Below the pieces are notes generated by a model. It was given only the letters and a program-made list of their open reading frames with translations, ran no database searches and was not told where the DNA came from. A program made the position numbers and the translations under genes. 64,000 nucleotides of DNA from Benzoatithermus flavus (GTDB lineage Bacteria; Pseudomonadota; Alphaproteobacteria; Geminicoccales; Geminicoccaceae): assembly GCF_037908215.1 (NCBI RefSeq), contig NZ_JBBLZC010000008.1, positions 130,792-194,791 of the forward strand. Direction: 5' to 3'. Shown in pieces: positions 52,532 to 60,604 of this stretch (position 1 is the stretch's first letter; each line of letters begins with the position of its first letter).

Positions 52532-54274
52532 TCACCAGCTCACCGGCACCAGATCCGGCCCCACCACGTGATCGTCCCCACCCGGTTCCTGTGTGGCACC
52601 CTTGTCGTGCGTGAAGTGGGCCGCGTACCAGACCACCACGTCGGCGCCGTTGATGGACTCTCCGTTCACGAACCGGTTCAGCCGGGCCTGCGCTGCGCCC
52701 TGCACGATGTTCACGCCATCGTCGATCTCTCCGGGCCGGTAACGCAGGAGCCAGACATCGCCCGCCGGGAACGGCCAGTCCCGCGATGCTCTCGCCCGCC
52801 CGTCGGTTCTGTTCGGCCGGATCTCGTACATGGCGCGGAGATTGCGGTTGCCCACCCGCCAACGGCGGGCGAAGGCGGCATCGCGGAACACCGTGGTCTC
52901 GTTAGGAACCGTCCGCCAGGTTCCACTGTCGAGCTGCTGGACGAAATTGCCGTTGGGAGAACCGATATCGAAATCGAGCCGCCAGTAGGCATGATGGTGG
53001 TGGACGTTGCACACGCAGCTATCCGCCACGGCGGCGAAGCCGAAGCGCGGCCTGATCGTGCCGTCGACGTTCAGCGTCCATTGGCTGAGATAGCGATACC
53101 AGCCTGCCTCGAGCTCGGCCATCAGCGTGACCTCGTCGCCGTTGACCCAGACGGCGGTGCCGAGGAAGTTGCCGGTATCGGTTCCGCTCTGGAGGATCGT
53201 GCGCGGGGCGCTCGAGGCGCGCCGGAAGCCCGGTGCCAGGTCCACCCCGCTCGCCTGCAGCATCCCCTCCTCGTACAGCCAGTCCCGGTAGGGCCCGCAG
53301 ACATCCCGGTCGTACTTGACGTTGAGGATGGGCATGTGCGCCCGCTTCAGCACCTTGCGGCCGCGATAGACGACGTCGCGGAGCTCGATGCCGCTGCCCC
53401 GCAGGCCCGAGGAGGAGGACGGGCGCACGATGGTAAGGGTCCAGTAGACCGTGCTGCCCGATCGGATCGTGAGATTGTATTGGCCGGGAAAGCCCTGCCC
53501 CGTGGAGTCTTGCCCGGCCGCGGGCGGCGCGCCGCACACCGAGCCCCTCGCGACGGCACCCGCCGGAGCGCGGGCGGCGAATCGCTGCACCGAGCGCTCG
53601 GCGAGATCGGCAGCGACGATCTCGTAAGTCTCGTCGAGGCGGCGCGGCAGCACCGGCAGGAGGCCTACCGTCACGAGCCGGTGCCGCCCGTTCCTGCCGC
53701 CCTTCATGCACGGAGGCATCGGCCGGGTCGCAATCAGCTCGCCCGCCCGCAGCCGCGGACCGATATCGGGATGGCGCAGGAGAAGGTCGCGCGCTTCCGC
53801 CCACTCTTCCCACGAGGGAATCAGCACCTCTTTCGTCTCGAACACGCGGTCCGGCCTGACGTTGCCCAGCGGCCCCTCGAGCACCAGCGCACGCTGGCCG
53901 TCATAGTCGTAGACGCGTGCGCGCCAACGCCTCGCCGACGGCGCACGCTCGGCGACCGACTTGCCGTTCTCCTCCGGATCGACCTTCATCACGCTGATGA
54001 CACGCAGGTTCCGCGCTCCGGGGCGTACCTCTCCTCCGAGGGCAGGACCAGTCGGAGATCGCAGTGCTGCCGCGACCGCATTCAGCTCTGCCTGTGCCGT
54101 GTCCACGGCGGCCACATCGACCTGCAGCCCTCTTCCGGCTGCTTCGGCCCCCATCTGCGCTCGGGCCGATGAGGCCCCGATCCAGAACAGGCCGCCCACG
54201 GGTACGGCCGTCCCGGCAGCCAGCACCTGCCGGCGGCTGAACCCACGCCCGCCACCCCGATCCCGCGTGCTCAT
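52532..54274 (-). CDS. Tat-exported, divergent copper-amine-oxidase-like protein
   Basis: The product is 580 residues. A twin-arginine signal SRRQVLAAG lies at 13-21 with cleavage near residue 39 (ARA). The C-terminal part aligns by eye with the copper amine oxidase catalytic domain. A tyrosine Y393 lies in GWYRYLSQW exactly 11 residues before VDGT, as the TPQ tyrosine does in the family motif NYDY/NYEY before xDGT. A Trp at +6 and a Tyr at +2 are kept. A His cluster 425-428 in VHHHHAYWRLDFDI matches HxH...RLDMxVDG. A possible third His is in AAHFTHD near 553. The Asn before Y393 is Trp and the acidic residue after it is Arg, so cofactor formation is uncertain. The N-terminal 250 residues resemble the family's substrate-facing region only loosely. 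Confidence 0.68.
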   Translation of the reverse strand: MSTRDRGGGRGFSRRQVLAAGTAVPVGGLFWIGASSARAQMGAEAAGRGLQVDVAAVDTAQAELNAVAAALRSPTGPALGGEVRPGARNLRVISVMKVDPEENGKSVAERAPSARRWRARVYDYDGQRALVLEGPLGNVRPDRVFETKEVLIPSWEEWAEARDLLLRHPDIGPRLRAGELIATRPMPPCMKGGRNGRHRLVTVGLLPVLPRRLDETYEIVAADLAERSVQRFAARAPAGAVARGSVCGAPPAAGQDSTGQGFPGQYNLTIRSGSTVYWTLTIVRPSSSSGLRGSGIELRDVVYRGRKVLKRAHMPILNVKYDRDVCGPYRDWLYEEGMLQASGVDLAPGFRRASSAPRTILQSGTDTGNFLGTAVWVNGDEVTLMAELEAGWYRYLSQWTLNVDGTIRPRFGFAAVADSCVCNVHHHHAYWRLDFDIGSPNGNFVQQLDSGTWRTVPNETTVFRDAAFARRWRVGNRNLRAMYEIRPNRTDGRARASRDWPFPAGDVWLLRYRPGEIDDGVNIVQGAAQARLNRFVNGESINGADVVVWYAAHFTHDKGATQEPGGDDHVVGPDLVPVSW

Positions 54275-54301
54275 GATCGCACCCCCGCCATCGCTGCTCG
54301 C

Positions 54302-54412
54302 TCAGCGCCTGCTGCGCACGGCCTGCAAGCAGCCCGTATCCGAAGATCCTCTTGCTGCGGAGAGAGAAGACGTCGAAATACCTGCTCCCAAGAAATGCTT
54401 GGGACTATTCAT
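54302..54412 (-). CDS. Possible leader ORF, 36 residues
   Basis: A small frame precedes the amine-oxidase-like gene by 27 bases and has an excellent GGAGGAG site seven bases before its ATG. The peptide starts MNSPKHFLGAGISTSS and has no known family. A 7-bp inverted repeat (TCCCAAG/CTTGGGA, 54386-54404) falls in codons 3-9. It may be a translated leader or a spurious frame. Confidence 0.35.
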   Translation of the reverse strand: MNSPKHFLGAGISTSSLSAARGSSDTGCLQAVRSRR

Positions 54413-54607
54413 GCGCGCTCCTCCGGCAGGATACGCACGGCATATCCCGCAAGAATGAATTCGGATGAAGGCTGTAGATTCTGACTTTTCAGTCAGTATT
54501 GTTCTTTTTGTTAACGATCTTACGTATATTTTTCATGTTGCCCACACGAAGGCAACATGACTATTTAAAAGCTATCAATAAATTTTATGCGGGTCAAGCG
54601 CGCGTAA

Positions 54608-54654
54608 GTCTGATCTTGTCTCGTCGATAGTAAGCTTCCGAGACAAGATCAGAC
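54608..54654. terminator. 16-bp perfect hairpin
   Basis: GTCTGATCTTGTCTCG (54608-54623) and its exact complement (54639-54654) flank a 15-base loop, about 70 bases after the M24 stop on the minus strand. It is a probable transcription stop or mRNA-stabilising hairpin. No T tract follows on the minus strand, so it may instead be a regulatory element. Confidence 0.55.
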
Positions 54655-54725
54655 CCTAAAGTTTTATTTCATGCGAACGCACGATCCGGTGCGGCACGAG
54701 CTCGCCCACGCCGCACCATCGCCGC

Positions 54726-55877
54726 TCAACGCACCACGAGCTCGAGCGGTGCTTTGGAGAGTATCTCGGGACCCGCCTCGCCCACGATCGAGGTGCGGCC
54801 GAGGCACATGGCGGTGCCGCTGTCGCTGTCCATGAGGATCATGTGCAGGAAGAACACCATGCCGGGCTGGATCATCACGGGATTGCCCGCGTAGAACATC
54901 GGCCAGTCCATCCAGGAAGGCGCATAGACGGCGCCCAGCGAGTAGCCGCAGGCATTGAGGCGGTGCTCCCGGAGGCCGCGGCGGTCGAACACCTCGGCGT
55001 GGGCCTCGAACACCTCGCCCATGGTGCGGCCGGGGCGCAGACGGTCCTCGCAGGCGCGCAGCGCCTCGACCGCAGCGTCGAACAGCTCCTTGTGGCGGTC
55101 GCTGGCGGCCCCGACCAGAAGGGTCCTCATCAGACAGGCATGATACTGGCGGTAGACGCCGGCGAACTCGAGCGTGAGCTGGTCTTGCGCATCCAGCCTG
55201 CGGCGGCCGGAATAGTAGCGGCACAGCAGAGCACCGGGACCCGAGCCGATGATGAACGGGTTGCCGGGATAGTCGCCCCCGCCCTCGAAGATGGCATCGT
55301 GCATGCGGGCGAGGATGACGCCCTCGTCGGCGCCGGCCCAGGTGTGCTGGATGGCGGCCTCCAGCGCCGCATCGCCGAGCTCGGCCGCGCGGCGCACGTA
55401 GGCCAGCTCGGCCTCGGACTTCACGAGACGCAGGCGTGCGATCAGGTGCGAGGCATCGACCATGGTGGCGAAGCCGTCGAGAGTCACGGCGAGCTTCATG
55501 CCGTTGGCGGCGGTGAGTCCGTGGGTCTCCCACTCGATGCCGAGCCGCTTGCCTTCGAGGCCCGCCTCGGTGAGAAGCTCCTTCAGATCCTGCTGCGGGG
55601 TGGCGCCTTCGCGGTCGATCCAGATCCGGATGTCCTGGATGGTCGAGGTGAAGCGCGCCTGGCGCAGATCGGGAGCGCGGGTGAGGAGGGCCATCCGGCC
55701 ATCGGCGCGCACCACGAGGCACTGGAAGAAGCAGTAGCCGAACGTGTCGTAGCCGGTGAGCCAGTACATGCTCTCCTGCTTGAAGCACAAGAGCGCATCG
55801 AGCCCGGCCTCCGCCATCGCGGCGCATGTGCGCTCGAGCCGGCGTGCATACTCGTCTTGCGCGAAATGCAGCGTCAT
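54726..55877 (-). CDS. M24-fold (creatinase/ectoine-hydrolase-like) protein lacking metal ligands
   Basis: The product is 383 residues. The creatinase N-terminal domain covers about 10-150 and the pita-bread domain about 155-380. Positions of the five canonical metal ligands are replaced: Asp by E237 and C248 (in EFAGVYRQYHACLMRT), His by Y312 (GYSLG), Glu by H345 (VFFLHM), and no Glu near R361. Metal-free M24 enzymes such as creatinase and ectoine hydrolase act on small C-N substrates. A hydrolase of this kind is more likely than an Xaa-Pro peptidase. It is divergent from an EamA exporter/importer gene. Confidence 0.8.
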   Translation of the reverse strand: MTLHFAQDEYARRLERTCAAMAEAGLDALLCFKQESMYWLTGYDTFGYCFFQCLVVRADGRMALLTRAPDLRQARFTSTIQDIRIWIDREGATPQQDLKELLTEAGLEGKRLGIEWETHGLTAANGMKLAVTLDGFATMVDASHLIARLRLVKSEAELAYVRRAAELGDAALEAAIQHTWAGADEGVILARMHDAIFEGGGDYPGNPFIIGSGPGALLCRYYSGRRRLDAQDQLTLEFAGVYRQYHACLMRTLLVGAASDRHKELFDAAVEALRACEDRLRPGRTMGEVFEAHAEVFDRRGLREHRLNACGYSLGAVYAPSWMDWPMFYAGNPVMIQPGMVFFLHMILMDSDSGTAMCLGRTSIVGEAGPEILSKAPLELVVR

Positions 55878-55959
55878 TCCCCTCTCCCCTCTCTTGCCCG
55901 ACGGGGCGAGCCTCTTACACCCTGCTCGCGACCATCACCACCCGTGAGCACGAAACGGC

Positions 55960-56976
55960 ATGGCCCACGAGGCGCAAGCGAGCCCGGCGCCGGTCCAGGC
56001 GATTCTCCTCGTCTGCCTGGCCGGCCTGCTGTTCGTCACCATGAACAGCCTGACCAAGGCGCTGATCGGGCGGTTCGATCCGCTGATGCTGATCTGGGCG
56101 CGCTACTTCTTCCACGTGCTCCTGATCCTGGTCCTGTTTCCGCATCGCTTCGCGAGCTTCCTGCGCACGAGCCGGCCCGGCCTCCAGCTCGGGCGCTCGG
56201 TCCTGGTGCTGCTCGCCACCGTCTTCAACTTCTTGGCACTGGCCTGGCTACCGCTCGGTGAGGTGGCGGCGATCACCTTCACGACACCCATCCTCGTGGC
56301 GGCGCTCGCCGTGCCGCTCTTGCGCGAGCGGGTGAGTCCCGAGCGCTGGCTCGCCATCCTCGCCGGGTTCGCCGGCGCGCTCCTCGTCGTCCGGCCGGGC
56401 TTCGGCCCGATGAGCCTCGGCTCGTTTCTGGCCTTCGGCTGCGCTGCTGCTTACGCCCTCTACCAGATCAGCACCCGGATCGTGCGCGAGGCCGAGCCCA
56501 TGACCTCGCTGCTCTATGGTGGGCTCGTCGGCATGGTGGCGCTCACCTTGGCCGTGCCGTTCGCGTGGCGCACCCCTTCGCTCACGGAATGGCTGCTGCT
56601 TGCCGCCATCGGTGCGCTCGGAGCGTCAGCGCATCTGCTCCTGATCCTCGCTTTGCAGCGGGGCGAGGCATCGCGGGTGAGCCCGTTCAGCTACCTGCAG
56701 CTCTTGTGGGCGATGCTCGCGAGCTTTTTCGTCTTTGGCGACCTGCCCGGGCCCACGACCCTCGCCGGCGCCGCGCTGGTCGCCGGCAGCGGGCTCTGGA
56801 TCTACCGGCTCGGCGTGCGCGAGAGGGCGGCCGTCGCTTCGGCGGGTGCCGCCTTGGCCCGGCCGGCGAGAACCGCCCCGCCCACGATCAGCACGGCGGC
56901 CGCGAGGAGGCCGAGGCTGGGCTGGCCGCGCCCCATGAGGAGGAGAAGGAGCGTGCCGAGGAGAGGGGCGAGGTAG
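55960..56976 (+). CDS. EamA/DMT-family transporter with antisense-derived C-terminal tail
   Basis: The product is 338 residues. Two EamA repeats (about 15-145 and 155-285) have ten membrane segments and family pieces such as PLGEVAAITFTTPI and PFSYLQLLWAMLASFFVFGD. The fold ends near residue 285 (GLWIYRLGVRER). The last 50 residues are Arg/Ala/Pro-rich and are read from DNA antisense to the 3' end of the convergent EamA gene (56802-56976), so the native stop seems to have been lost. It is divergent from the M24 gene and may move its substrate. Confidence 0.88.
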   Translation: MAHEAQASPAPVQAILLVCLAGLLFVTMNSLTKALIGRFDPLMLIWARYFFHVLLILVLFPHRFASFLRTSRPGLQLGRSVLVLLATVFNFLALAWLPLGEVAAITFTTPILVAALAVPLLRERVSPERWLAILAGFAGALLVVRPGFGPMSLGSFLAFGCAAAYALYQISTRIVREAEPMTSLLYGGLVGMVALTLAVPFAWRTPSLTEWLLLAAIGALGASAHLLLILALQRGEASRVSPFSYLQLLWAMLASFFVFGDLPGPTTLAGAALVAGSGLWIYRLGVRERAAVASAGAALARPARTAPPTISTAAARRPRLGWPRPMRRRRSVPRRGAR

Positions 56977-57725
56977 GCCGCCGCCCCCAGCACCTGCAGC
57001 CGGCCGTGCTTGGTGCCGTGATCCCACAAAAAGAAGGCAGCCCCGACCGGCCCGAGCCCGAGCAGGAGGACGGCGAGCCAGGCCGCTCCCTCGGGCCAGA
57101 CCGCCGGCTCGAGCAGCGCGTGAGCAAGGAGGGCCAAAACCGCGGTGACGAGGCAGAAACCCGTGACCGCGTCGCTCGGCACATCGGCCACGAGCCGGCG
57201 GTTCAGGACCGAGTAGCCGGACCAGATCAGGGCACAGCCGACGGCCGCGAGATAGCCCGGAAGGCTCGGTGCCGGCACGCCCGCAACGGCAGGCTCGCTC
57301 TTGCTCAGGACCAGGATGGCGGCCCCGAGAAGGCCGCAGGTGACGCCCACGAGATGGAGCGGCAGCAGCCGCTCGCCCGGCAGGAGACCCGTGAACAGCA
57401 CGATCAGGAGCGGCCAGAGATTGATGATCAGGAGGGCTTCGACCGGCGGCAGGGTCTGGAGGGCGGTGAAGTAGAGGGCGTGATAGCCGAAGAAGGCGCC
57501 GATCCCGAGCACCCAGGCCACGGGCGGAACCCGGCCCAGCACGGCGAGCCCGCGGCCCGTGCCGAGCTGCCAGGCGAGGCCCAGAACGCCGCCGACGGCG
57601 AAAGCGAGGCCGGTCAGCAGGAAAGGCGGCACCGGCCCGGCAGCCACGCCCAAAGGTGCGAGCAGCGCCCAGAGCCCGATGGCGCCGAGCCCGGCCAGCG
57701 TTGAGCGCCCGCGGCTGTCCTGCAT
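56802..57725 (-). CDS. EamA/DMT-family transporter
   Basis: The product is 307 residues with ten hydrophobic segments in two EamA repeats (GLGAIGLWALLAPLGV at the start, VEALLIINLWPLLIVLFTGLL, then SGYSVLNRRLVAD in the second half). Drug/metabolite family members export or import small metabolites. It converges on and overlaps another EamA gene by 175 bases. The two proteins are not close copies. The ATG at 57725 begins MQDSRGRS; a GAGGAGGGAACGG site supports it. Confidence 0.9.
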   Translation of the reverse strand: MQDSRGRSTLAGLGAIGLWALLAPLGVAAGPVPPFLLTGLAFAVGGVLGLAWQLGTGRGLAVLGRVPPVAWVLGIGAFFGYHALYFTALQTLPPVEALLIINLWPLLIVLFTGLLPGERLLPLHLVGVTCGLLGAAILVLSKSEPAVAGVPAPSLPGYLAAVGCALIWSGYSVLNRRLVADVPSDAVTGFCLVTAVLALLAHALLEPAVWPEGAAWLAVLLLGLGPVGAAFFLWDHGTKHGRLQVLGAAAYLAPLLGTLLLLLMGRGQPSLGLLAAAVLIVGGAVLAGRAKAAPAEATAALSRTPSR

Positions 57726-57794
57726 CCGTTCCCTCCTCTGCCCACGACGTGCTAGCCGGGGCTAGCCGAGAACATGCTGCGAGGGAAGAGTGGG

Positions 57795-58211
57795 ATGGCC
57801 GCCCATTGGCTCCTGAAGACCGAGCCCGAGGACTATAGCTGGGACCGGCTCGTCGCCGACGGCGAGACCGAGTGGACCGGCGTGCGCAACCACCAGGCCG
57901 CGGGCAACATGCGGGCGATGAGGCTGGGCGAGCAGGCCTTCTTCTACCGCTCGGTCGTGGACCCGGCGATCCTGGGCGTCATGACGATCTCGGGGGAATG
58001 GTATCCCGACCCGGACGACGCCACCGGCAGGTTCGTGCGGGTGAAGGTGAAGCCGCTCCTGCCCGCCCCCCGGCCGGTGCCGCTCAAGGCGATCAAGGCC
58101 GACCCGCGCCTCGCCGATCTCGCCCTCGTCCGCCAGCCCCGGCTCTCGGTCATGCCGGTGAAGGAGGAGCACTGGCGAATCCTGCGCGAGATGGCCGGGC
58201 TCGAGCCGTAA
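57795..58211 (+). CDS. EVE-domain protein
   Basis: This 138-residue single EVE/PUA-like domain opens with HWLLKTEPEDYSWD (residues 4-17) and has GVRNHQAAGNMRAM and RLGEQAFFYRS. It belongs to the thymocyte-nuclear-protein-1 family that binds modified bases in RNA or DNA. The start at 57795 follows GAGGGAAGAG. It stands alone with no restriction gene beside it. Confidence 0.93.
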   Translation: MAAHWLLKTEPEDYSWDRLVADGETEWTGVRNHQAAGNMRAMRLGEQAFFYRSVVDPAILGVMTISGEWYPDPDDATGRFVRVKVKPLLPAPRPVPLKAIKADPRLADLALVRQPRLSVMPVKEEHWRILREMAGLEP

Positions 58212-58229
58212 GGGCGCCAAAAGAAAAGC

Positions 58230-58247
58230 GGCCTCCATGTGGAGGCC
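58230..58247. terminator. Bidirectional hairpin between EVE and ahpD
   Basis: GGCCTCCA-TG-TGGAGGCC is a perfect 8-bp stem, 18 bases after the EVE stop and 32 bases from the ahpD stop on the other strand. It follows an AAAAGAAAAG run, which reads as T-rich after the stem for the minus-strand ahpCD transcript. Confidence 0.75.
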
Positions 58248-58278
58248 ACTGCCCGTCCGTTCAACAAGGGCGAGCGCT

Positions 58279-58812
58279 TCAGGCCAGCGCCGCCTCGGCG
58301 TCGAGCACGCCCGCCACGGCGTGGATCACGGCGGCGATGCGGACGGCGGCCTGGATCTGATCGGGGCCGACGCCCTTCTCGCGCAGCACCTTCTCGTGCG
58401 AGCGGACGCACATCTCGCAGCCGTTGATCGCCGAGACCGCGAGCGACCAGAGCTCGAAGTCGGCATGGTCGACCTCGGGCCTGGCCAGCGCGTTCATCCG
58501 CAGCCGTGCCGGGCGGTCGGCATAGTCGCCGCCCGCCATGTGCACGAAGCGGTAGTAGACGTTGTTCATGCCCATCAAGGCCGCGGCCGTGCGCGCCGCG
58601 CGGAAGGCCTCGGGCGAGAGCCGGCTCCTCGCCTCGGCCGCCACCGCCTGGAGCAGGGGCGCGTTGCGCGCCGCGCTCGCGGAGGCGAGCGCCGTTCCCC
58701 AGAGCTGCTGCTCGCTCAGCTCCGGCTGCTGCAGGACGCTGGAGAGGTTGAGCTTGAGGTCGCGGGCATGGTCGGGCAGACCCGCGCGCAGCTCCTCGAG
58801 CATGGTCGTCAT
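58279..58812 (-). CDS. ahpD: Alkyl hydroperoxide reductase AhpD
   Basis: The product is 177 residues of the carboxymuconolactone-decarboxylase-like AhpD family. The redox pair CEMC with proton-relay His in CEMCVRSHE is near residue 132. It reduces AhpC using lipoamide-type donors. Four bases separate it from the ahpC stop on the same strand, so it is cotranscribed with ahpC. Confidence 0.95.
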   Translation of the reverse strand: MTTMLEELRAGLPDHARDLKLNLSSVLQQPELSEQQLWGTALASASAARNAPLLQAVAAEARSRLSPEAFRAARTAAALMGMNNVYYRFVHMAGGDYADRPARLRMNALARPEVDHADFELWSLAVSAINGCEMCVRSHEKVLREKGVGPDQIQAAVRIAAVIHAVAGVLDAEAALA

Positions 58813-58816
58813 CGGC

Positions 58817-59356
58817 TCAGGCGGCCTTCAGCGTCGCCTGACCCTTCTGCCAGTTGCAGGGGCAGAGCTCGTCGGTCTGGAGCGCGTCCAGCACACGCAG
58901 GACCTCCTGCGGGTTGCGGCCGACGTTCAGGTTGTTGACCGAGACGAACTGGATGACGCCGTGCGGATCGACCAGGAAGGTGGCACGAAGCGCGACCCCT
59001 TCCTCCTCGTCGAGGATGCCGAGCTTCGTGCACAGCTCGCGCTTGATGTCGGCCAGCATCGGGAAGGGCAGGTCCTTGAGCTCCTCCTTGTTCTGCCGCC
59101 AGGCGAGGTGGACGAACTCGGAATCGGTGCTGCCGCCCAGGATCTGGCAGTCGCGGTCGGCGAACTCGCCGGCGAGCTTCCCGAATGCCGCGATCTCGGT
59201 CGGGCAGACGAAGGTGAAGTCCTTGGGCCAGAAGAAATAGAGCTTCCACTTGCCATCAAAGGACGCGTCCGTGATCGTCGTGAACGCGGTCTTCGGGTCG
59301 GAGGAGACGGTCGCCTTGAGCGTGAACGAGGGGAACTTGTCACCGACCTTCAACAT
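58817..59356 (-). CDS. ahpC: Peroxiredoxin AhpC
   Basis: The product is 179 residues. The peroxidatic Cys is in FTFVCPTE (near 54) and the resolving Cys in ELCPCNW (near 165-167). The CPC pair is the form found in actinobacterial AhpC reduced by AhpD, matching the adjacent ahpD. The ATG at 59356 begins MLKVGDKFPSF. It lies downstream of oxyR (207-base gap), which should regulate it. Confidence 0.96.
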   Translation of the reverse strand: MLKVGDKFPSFTLKATVSSDPKTAFTTITDASFDGKWKLYFFWPKDFTFVCPTEIAAFGKLAGEFADRDCQILGGSTDSEFVHLAWRQNKEELKDLPFPMLADIKRELCTKLGILDEEEGVALRATFLVDPHGVIQFVSVNNLNVGRNPQEVLRVLDALQTDELCPCNWQKGQATLKAA

Positions 59357-59563
59357 CGAGCTTCTTCTCCGCCGTGAGAGCATCAGCACCGTAGCGGCGT
59401 GGGGGATTCCGGCCGCGGTCCGGTGCATGTTGTTTGGAGATATTCCAGACTACGCTGCGCCGCAGGATAAGCGACCGGCGCGCAGCGTCAAGGCAGCCCC
59501 GCCTTGCGTTTCGCGCAAGGCAACGGTCCGATGCCGGCTGAAACAGGTTCGTAAGCTCTGCCT

Positions 59564-60454
59564 TCAAAGCAGCTCGCGAATGGCCTGCGCCAGGGCGACG
59601 AAATCGCTCCGCCTGGGCGATCCCGGCCGCCAGACGAGACCCAGGGTGCGGGCCGGAACCGGAGGGGCGAAGCCGATCGGGCGGAGATCGCTCCGCCCGC
59701 GCAGCTCCGCATCGAGGCAGAGCCGTGGCAGCAGTGTGACGCCATAGCCCTGCGCCACCATCTGGACGATGGTGGCGAGGCTCGCGGCGGCGAAGCCCTC
59801 GTGCTCCTCCGCTCCGAGCCGGCGGCACAGGCTCAGGGCCTGGTCTCTCAGGCAATGCCCTTCCTCCAGGAGGAGCAGGCGCTCGCCCGCGAGGTCGCCC
59901 TGGTGCACGGTGCTGCGCGCTGCATAAGGATGGCCGGCGTGCACGAGCAGCACGAACGGGTCCTCGAACAGCTCCACTATCGACATCGCCTCGGCCGTCG
60001 GCAGCGGCAGGGCGAGCAGCGCCACGTCGAGCTGACCGGCGGCGAGATCGGCCAGGAGATGCCGCGTCTGGCTCTCGCGCAGGCTCGGCTCGAGCGCCGG
60101 GAAGCGCTCGAGCAGCCGGGGCAGCAGCCGCGGCACGAGATAGGGCCCCACCGTGGGGATCACGCCCAGCCGCAGCCGGCCGAACAGGATGCGGCCACGG
60201 TGGACGACATCCATGAGATCGCCGACGGCAGCCAGGATCTCGCGGCTGCGCCGCGCCACCTCGACGCCGAGCGGAGTGAGGGCCGCTCCTTGAGGCGTGC
60301 GCTCGACCAGCCGGGTGCCGAGCTGCAGCTCGAGTTCGCGGATCTGGCCGCTCAGGGCCGGCTGGGTGATGTTGCAGGCGGCGGCGGCACGGCCGAAATG
60401 CAGGGTCTCGCTCAAGGCGACGAAGTAGCGTAGCTGCTTCAGCGTAGGCTGCAT
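59564..60454 (-). CDS. oxyR: OxyR, LysR-type peroxide sensor
   Basis: The product is 296 residues. The LysR helix-turn-helix is at about residues 18-37 (LHFGRAAAACNITQPALSGQI). The redox Cys pair is in EEGHCLRDQALSLC, nine residues apart, as in E. coli Cys199 and Cys208. The start at 60454 avoids translating through a palindrome at 60472-60488 that is its likely autoregulatory site. It sits between ahpC and a divergent manganese catalase, the expected target genes. Confidence 0.95.
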   Translation of the reverse strand: MQPTLKQLRYFVALSETLHFGRAAAACNITQPALSGQIRELELQLGTRLVERTPQGAALTPLGVEVARRSREILAAVGDLMDVVHRGRILFGRLRLGVIPTVGPYLVPRLLPRLLERFPALEPSLRESQTRHLLADLAAGQLDVALLALPLPTAEAMSIVELFEDPFVLLVHAGHPYAARSTVHQGDLAGERLLLLEEGHCLRDQALSLCRRLGAEEHEGFAAASLATIVQMVAQGYGVTLLPRLCLDAELRGRSDLRPIGFAPPVPARTLGLVWRPGSPRRSDFVALAQAIRELL

Positions 60455-60471
60455 CGCGGCGGAGTCCTCCC

Positions 60472-60488
60472 GATAAGTCCGACTTATC
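60472..60488. promoter_or_regulatory. OxyR-type (LysR) operator palindrome
   Basis: GATAAGT-CCG-ACTTATC is a perfect 7-bp inverted repeat centred between oxyR (start 60454) and the divergent manganese catalase (60605). It has the T-N11-A spacing of LysR boxes. It probably serves both promoters. Confidence 0.72.
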
Positions 60489-60604
60489 ACATGCGCCAGG
60501 AGATACGATTAGAGCCGATGGGCCTCCGTTCCGACAATCACCTTCGCTCGGGCTGCCCCGTCATGAGGGTGAGCCCCGAGCGGTCGTGAACGAGGAGGCC
60601 GAAC

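Larger units (their letters stand above)
54275..54725. other. Hairpin-rich, AT-rich leader/intergenic region
   Basis: These 451 bases separate the M24 gene from the amine-oxidase-like gene (both minus strand). They carry four perfect inverted repeats: 54386-54404 (7 bp), 54481-54496 (CTGACT/AGTCAG), 54533-54560 (TCATGTTGCC/GGCAACATGA, 8-base loop) and 54608-54654 (16 bp, below). The part 54460-54670 is far richer in A+T than the surrounding DNA and must contain the promoter of the downstream gene. Confidence 0.7.
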
